From the NCBI GenBank assembly GCA_959606065.1, contig CAUHHV010000001.1, positions 62,001-126,000 on the forward strand: a DNA stretch of 64,000 bases. The letters run 5' to 3'. Origin of the DNA: an uncultured Collinsella sp. (GTDB lineage Bacteria > Actinomycetota > Coriobacteriia > Coriobacteriales > Coriobacteriaceae). Each line of letters begins with the position of its first letter. Position 1 is the stretch's first letter. This document shows, one piece after another, positions 60,210-64,000 of this stretch. The position numbers were made by a program, and so were the translations under genes. Under the pieces are notes generated by a model. The model did not search any database, was not told the origin of the DNA, and saw nothing but the letters and a program-made list of their open reading frames with translations.

Positions 60210-61538
60210 TTACAGACGGTTGTTTCTATTGAGCTTCCAGAGGAAATACATGGGGTTCTCTTTTGCCTTGGCTTCTCGCAAGAAATCTGCGGATTGAGAT
60301 GCAACGGCCCCTATGCCGGCAGCCCCGAGGAAGGCCATGGCATCAGAAGGTGATGCGATTCCGTATTGCCCCAATGTAAAGCTCGCAATTCCGATAGCGG
60401 CTTCAATGCCTGCGGAGGTGACTAATCGGGATCGCTCGTTTTTCATCACTAAAGATATCTTGTGAAGCTCGGGCTCTATTAGGTCGTTCTTCAGGTCAGC
60501 TAATGTCGAGGTGTCGATGGGCCTTTCGCTCAGGCCTTTGGACAAGGTATCCCTAAACACAAGAAACGACTCTTCGTTTCTAATGCGGCAATCAAGGATG
60601 CTACGCAACGTTGCATTTTCAGCAATGGGGAGGGGGCAAGATAACCGGCGAATGGGTATGGTCTGATCTTTTCGAGGATAAAGGGTGGAAGTTGCGGACT
60701 CGAGGAACTCAATCTGAGCTGGACGAGTGGTTAAATACGAGCTATTCGAAAAATAGGGATTGACGAGGGCTTGAAAGCAATCGTCCAACAAAGGCAGTAG
60801 GATAGTCGAGATGCCGCCTTTCTCCAGCATGTCTCTATCCAATCGCGTTTCGCCTTGGCTTGCATAGAGCGATTCGTATTCAGACGGGATTACCAGGAAA
60901 TCGACATCCATCTCATCATGGGACCCATATGCATCCATTCCCTCAATCGCTACACACAGATTCCCATCTGGTGCTTGTTTTAAAGTGCACGAGGTAGAGG
61001 AACAGAATTGTCGTACGAGTTCATCCCAATAACTCGATATCAATCCTTTTGCTTTTGATTCTCTTTCGATTTGTCGCGCTAGGCAATCTTTGCAAAGAGG
61101 AATGTAATTGCTCGAAAATCCGAGTATTCCAGCTTTGACTATGTCTTCGACTCGCATGGTCAAATAGATCCCGAATGCAAGTTCATCGACTGAGGCATAA
61201 TCATCGTGCCCCATTTCGAATGCCGATTCTATAGGGCAATGAATCAGTGTTTTATCTGCATACAATGCTGAGAACTTTGCCAAATGGTAAATGTTTTGCT
61301 CTCGACAGGCATAGTCAGTGCAGGGGAATTTGCCTCCTTCAAGGGTGGAGTCAACAGAAAAATTGAACAGGGATTGATTTTCGATTTTTTCGATTGGGAT
61401 AAGGGGTGCAAGGCCCCTAATAAAGGCGTCGAACCTCCTTTGCCCCAGTTCTTCTAGGTACGCAATTATTTCGGCAAGAGAGCTGTTCTTGAATGCGGCT
61501 AGATAAGAATAAAGGTCATCGTATGCATGAGTCGCCAT
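60210..61538 (-). CDS. Hypothetical protein with C-terminal hydrophobic segment
   Basis: The 442-residue product is not recognised. Cys residues cluster at FPCTDYACRE, LIHCPIES and PLCKDCLARQ in the first 165 residues, which could bind zinc. The region around 385-425 (GIEAAIGIASFTLGQYGIAS and FLGAAGIGAVASQSA) is hydrophobic enough for one or two membrane passes near the C-terminus. The start is ATG 61538 behind AGGTGA; a GTG at 61547 would add three residues. It is flanked by the convergent gene at 59319 and by an extreme AT-rich palindrome upstream at 61659. The layout of soluble sensor plus membrane tail is seen in some defence effectors but proves nothing. Confidence 0.68.
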   Translation of the reverse strand: MATHAYDDLYSYLAAFKNSSLAEIIAYLEELGQRRFDAFIRGLAPLIPIEKIENQSLFNFSVDSTLEGGKFPCTDYACREQNIYHLAKFSALYADKTLIHCPIESAFEMGHDDYASVDELAFGIYLTMRVEDIVKAGILGFSSNYIPLCKDCLARQIERESKAKGLISSYWDELVRQFCSSTSCTLKQAPDGNLCVAIEGMDAYGSHDEMDVDFLVIPSEYESLYASQGETRLDRDMLEKGGISTILLPLLDDCFQALVNPYFSNSSYLTTRPAQIEFLESATSTLYPRKDQTIPIRRLSCPLPIAENATLRSILDCRIRNEESFLVFRDTLSKGLSERPIDTSTLADLKNDLIEPELHKISLVMKNERSRLVTSAGIEAAIGIASFTLGQYGIASPSDAMAFLGAAGIGAVASQSADFLREAKAKENPMYFLWKLNRNNRL

Positions 61539-61658
61539 TTCGCTCACCTACACTTTCGGAAAGAGTTTTGCGTCGTTATTTCCGAGGCGTCGTTGGGCTC
61601 GCAATCGACTCTAGTGTGCAGCTGCTTCTCGACGTACTCCCTCATGTTCTGCCTCCAC

Positions 61659-61721
61659 ATGTAACTAATTGATTTGCTATGTGCCATTATGAATGGTATA
61701 TAGCAAATCAATTAGTTACAT
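61659..61721. repeat. Perfect 22-bp AT-rich palindrome
   Basis: Bases 61659-61680 and 61700-61721 are perfectly complementary (ATGTAACTAATTGATTTGCT and two more bases). The 19-base loop itself has GCCAT/ATGGT. It is far richer in AT than its surroundings and has no similar partner in the window. It may be a recombination or attachment site, a joined pair of element ends, or a bidirectional terminator. Confidence 0.8.
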
Positions 61722-61869
61722 TTAATGGAGCATTGCGAGCGTGGCGCGCGCAAAGAAGAGTCGTTGTATGGAGGCTTCCGGCAACGGCCTTTTGTACGTC
61801 CGTGACTGTTGGGTGCTATCGCGGATGACGTCATTGTTGCCTGCACTCTCGATCCAAGGATGTAATTAC

Positions 61870-61989
61870 GGAAGTGCGGGGAAAATCGAGAACCTTCGAG
61901 CACAACGCGATTTTTAGCACCAAAACCGCAGTTCGCGGAAGCGAAAACTGGGGCCTGGTTAGCATTTCTTCGATTTTCCCCGCACTTCC
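61870..61989. repeat. Large palindrome, 20-bp perfect arms
   Basis: GGAAGTGCGGGGAAAATCGA at 61870-61889 is inversely repeated at 61970-61989 without mismatch, around an 80-base interior. The interior folds further (CAGTT/AACTG, ACC/GGT) around AAAACCGCAG. It matches the element at 29662 in size, arm length and interior motif. Confidence 0.7.
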
Positions 61990-62203
61990 GAATTTGACCC
62001 CTTGCCGCACCTTGATCACGTCTTCAAGTGGCTGGTTCATCGCTAATGGAGTTTTCTGCGGTGCTTGAATTGCGGTGTTGTGATTAGGGCAAAAGGCTCT
62101 TGGCTCCGGGGAGGCTCATCGCACGAAAATTCAAGTTGCTGCTGAAGTAGGGCTTGCTTCGGCAGCGCTAACAATAAGGGCGGCTCTGCTAGTCTCGGGA
62201 GAC

Positions 62204-62368
62204 CGCGGCATTCGGCGGGCCTGCCGAATGCCGCGATCAGTAGCGGTCAGTAGCGGTCAGTATATTCTTCGGAGCCGTTTCTCTGGGCTTCGGCGGACTT
62301 GCCAACTCGCGCTTGGGCACTACTCAGTAGATTACTCAGCAGTGCCCAGTAGATTACTCAGTAGTGCC
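62204..62368. repeat. Hairpin and short tandem repeats upstream of the AlbA_2 gene's 3' end
   Basis: CGCGGCATTCGGC (62204-62216) pairs perfectly with GCCGAATGCCGCG (62223-62235). It is followed by two and a half copies of CAGTAGCGGT (62238-62262) and by two 22-base tandem units starting CAGTAGATTACTCAG at 62325 and 62347 that differ at one base. The whole stretch from 61548 to 62425 has no gene. Confidence 0.7.
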
Positions 62369-62425
62369 CAGCAGGGGGAGGGCAGCAAACGCAATGGGCC
62401 TGTTTCCCGGCTAGGACCTGCAGCC

Positions 62426-63808
62426 TCAAACTTCGCTTGGCATCCTGTAGAACTGGTGCGGGTCTTTCGGGCTTTTCCCTACCCATTCCAACAGGCCTCG
62501 CCCGGCAAGGTCTTTCAGAGTCTTCGAGGCCGTTTTCCTACCGACATTGGACTCCCGCGCGAGGTCGGAGGTCGTGATTTTCCCCTGAGCGGCGGCAATT
62601 GCCATCGCTGCTCGTTCGCGCTCGCTGAGGAGCGGTCGGTTGTCGGCAGCGGTTCTCCTGAAGGCCGCTTTCTGTAACCCAGGACGCTCGAAGACGACGA
62701 CGGTGCTGTTGACGGTCTGCTCGAAGCGGAACCTCACGCCGGCTGCCTCGCAGGCCTCCTTGATGCGCGGTATGCCCGTGCCGTACTGCTCGATGACGCC
62801 GGCGCGGAACAGGGTGCGCGCGATCGCGGGGTTTCGGAGGCCGAACTCGCTCGCGGTACCGTCTAGGTGCTCTTGCGGCGAGTCGCCCTCGGGGAACAGG
62901 CCCGGGCTCACGATCTGGACGGTGTCCATGAACACGTTGACCTCGACGGCGGTGCCGGTGGTGTAGTCGCGGTGGCACAGCGCGTTGGCAACCGCCTCGC
63001 GGATGGCCTCGGCCGGGATCTCGGGGATCTCCTTGCGGTACATGCCCGTCTCGCCGATGACGAACTCGCGCCTGATGTTCGACGTCACGAAGTACTCGGC
63101 GAAGTCGAGCAGCTTGAGCATGGTGCCGCACTCGCGGCGCAGGTCGAGGATCTTGGCCTTGGTGTTGCCGCCCAGAAGCCCCAGCTTCATCCTGGGGTAG
63201 GTGTCGGATCCCTCGCAGAACAGCTCCACCGCGGCGTTTCTTAGGCTGCCGTCGGGCGCGACGAGGTCGAGCCTTGCCAAGGTGTCCTCCACGCCGGCGA
63301 ACCCGCCGCCCACGCGTCCGGCCCTGCCGCCGCGCGCGACGAAGTCACGCACCGCCTGCTCGTCGGCGTCGGAGACGGGCCTGCCGGACGGCAGCGAGTC
63401 CCACGGGCTACGGGCGCGCTCACGCTTGACGACCATGGCGCTCAGCTCCGAGGCCGACAGCGCTTTGTTCGAAGTCCCCACGCGGGTGAAGTAGCGTCCG
63501 TCGGCGGAGTAGGGGGCGTCGGCACCTGAGAAGGCAATTTTGATGTATCGCAGCCCATCATCGGCGTCGAGGCACTCGACCGTCGGGAACACCGCGGGCT
63601 CGATCTTGTCGGACACCCACGACGTCACCTGGCGCAGCGTTGCGTCGCTGACATCCTGGCCGATGACATCGCCGTTGTCCTTCACGCCGAAGTAGAGCTC
63701 GCCGCGGCCGTGCTTGTTCAGCATGGCGCTGATGGCTTGCAGTGCTTCTTTATGCTCGCCAGTGGACTTCTTGAACTCGACGGTCTCGCTCTCGCTGCCC
63801 AGGTTCAT
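62426..63808 (-). CDS. AlbA_2/Schlafen-domain ATP-binding transcriptional regulator-like protein
   Basis: The 460-residue protein begins with an AlbA_2 (Schlafen-like) domain: ESETVEFKKSTGEHKEAL, LNKHGRGELYFGVKDNGDVI and IEPAVFPTVE. Residues about 250-350 are a HATPase_c_4-type region (PAEAIREAVANALCHRDY, GTGIPRIKEACE). The last 80 residues are a winged helix (KITTSDLARESNVGRKTASK). Such RecG-like annotated proteins are frequent in mobile and defence regions; the biochemical role is not settled. The ATG at 63808 follows GGGAAAGGCAG. Composition is GC-rich, so it may mark a return to more native DNA. The 192 bases to the window end hold no supportable gene. Confidence 0.82.
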   Translation of the reverse strand: MNLGSESETVEFKKSTGEHKEALQAISAMLNKHGRGELYFGVKDNGDVIGQDVSDATLRQVTSWVSDKIEPAVFPTVECLDADDGLRYIKIAFSGADAPYSADGRYFTRVGTSNKALSASELSAMVVKRERARSPWDSLPSGRPVSDADEQAVRDFVARGGRAGRVGGGFAGVEDTLARLDLVAPDGSLRNAAVELFCEGSDTYPRMKLGLLGGNTKAKILDLRRECGTMLKLLDFAEYFVTSNIRREFVIGETGMYRKEIPEIPAEAIREAVANALCHRDYTTGTAVEVNVFMDTVQIVSPGLFPEGDSPQEHLDGTASEFGLRNPAIARTLFRAGVIEQYGTGIPRIKEACEAAGVRFRFEQTVNSTVVVFERPGLQKAAFRRTAADNRPLLSERERAAMAIAAAQGKITTSDLARESNVGRKTASKTLKDLAGRGLLEWVGKSPKDPHQFYRMPSEV

Positions 63809-64000
63809 CCGCGCTGCCTTTCCCGTTCGTTGCTTGTCTCGTTGGATTATACCGTGGTCACCATGGGCGAAAACGTGGAAGCGCGCTTGCTTGCCTCTAC
63901 CATGTTCTCATGCGCCTTAATGCCCTTTGTGAAGAATCATCCCATTGGGAAACGGGTCCCTATGGAACGATTTTGGTATCAGGCATAGGGGGGGCGCTAT

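Noticed and set aside
63863..63988. 41-codon plus-strand frame at the window end
   Set aside because: There is no ribosome site and no family; the region is too close to the edge to judge.

Overview
The window looks like the chromosome of a gut Coriobacteriia (Actinomycetota), most likely Collinsella or a close relative. The evidence is a GC-rich backbone with strong Shine-Dalgarno sites, anaerobic selenium and molybdenum metabolism, a coriobacterial-style tig-clpP-clpX-valS-folC block, and a lower-GC capsule locus headed by a LoaP-type antiterminator. The species is inferred; no rRNA is present to settle it.

Region 1 (about 0.2-21 kb) is a molybdenum and selenium block. It holds moeA and mogA (molybdopterin maturation), modABC (molybdate import), selD whose codon 17 is an in-frame UGA, yedF, a DUF3343 carrier-like protein, a selenium-associated cysteine desulfurase, a BrnQ transporter, tRNA-Pro and tRNA-Gly, a formate/nitrite-family channel, selA, selB, tRNA-Sec, NADP-type glutamate dehydrogenase, and a two-gene xanthine-dehydrogenase-family hydroxylase. 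Together these can import molybdate, build Moco, make selenophosphate, charge and deliver Sec-tRNA, and supply a Mo hydroxylase that may be selenium dependent.

Region 2 (21-37 kb) is housekeeping: tRNA-Leu, trigger factor, ClpP, ClpX, ValRS, FolC, an M24 peptidase, a three-gene flavoprotein operon (GlpA-like, NAD(P)/FAD oxidoreductase, DUF1667), a zinc-ribbon membrane protein, and a ThrRS without a TGS domain. Its intergenic spaces carry several large imperfect palindromes, two of which share one fold and flank valS.

Region 3 (37.3-50.5 kb) is an exopolysaccharide/capsule locus. Order: LoaP/NusG-like antiterminator, initiating sugar-phosphate transferase, four family-2 glycosyltransferases, an EpsG/Wzy-like polymerase, a pyruvyl-transferase-family protein, a Wzx flippase and an F420-hydrogenase-beta-like iron-sulfur protein. 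It faces a secreted transglutaminase-like protein ending in two nucleotide-identical ricin-type repeats.

Region 4 (50.5-64 kb) looks like a defence/accessory island of mixed base composition with gene debris between intact genes: a DUF262/HNH GmrSD-like protein, a KAP-type NTPase, a 1218-residue STAND-like protein with a degenerate nuclease-like N-terminus, a convergent pair of unrecognised genes, very strong palindromes, and an AlbA_2/Schlafen-type ATP-binding regulator. No integrase, transposase or CRISPR array was recognised anywhere in the window.
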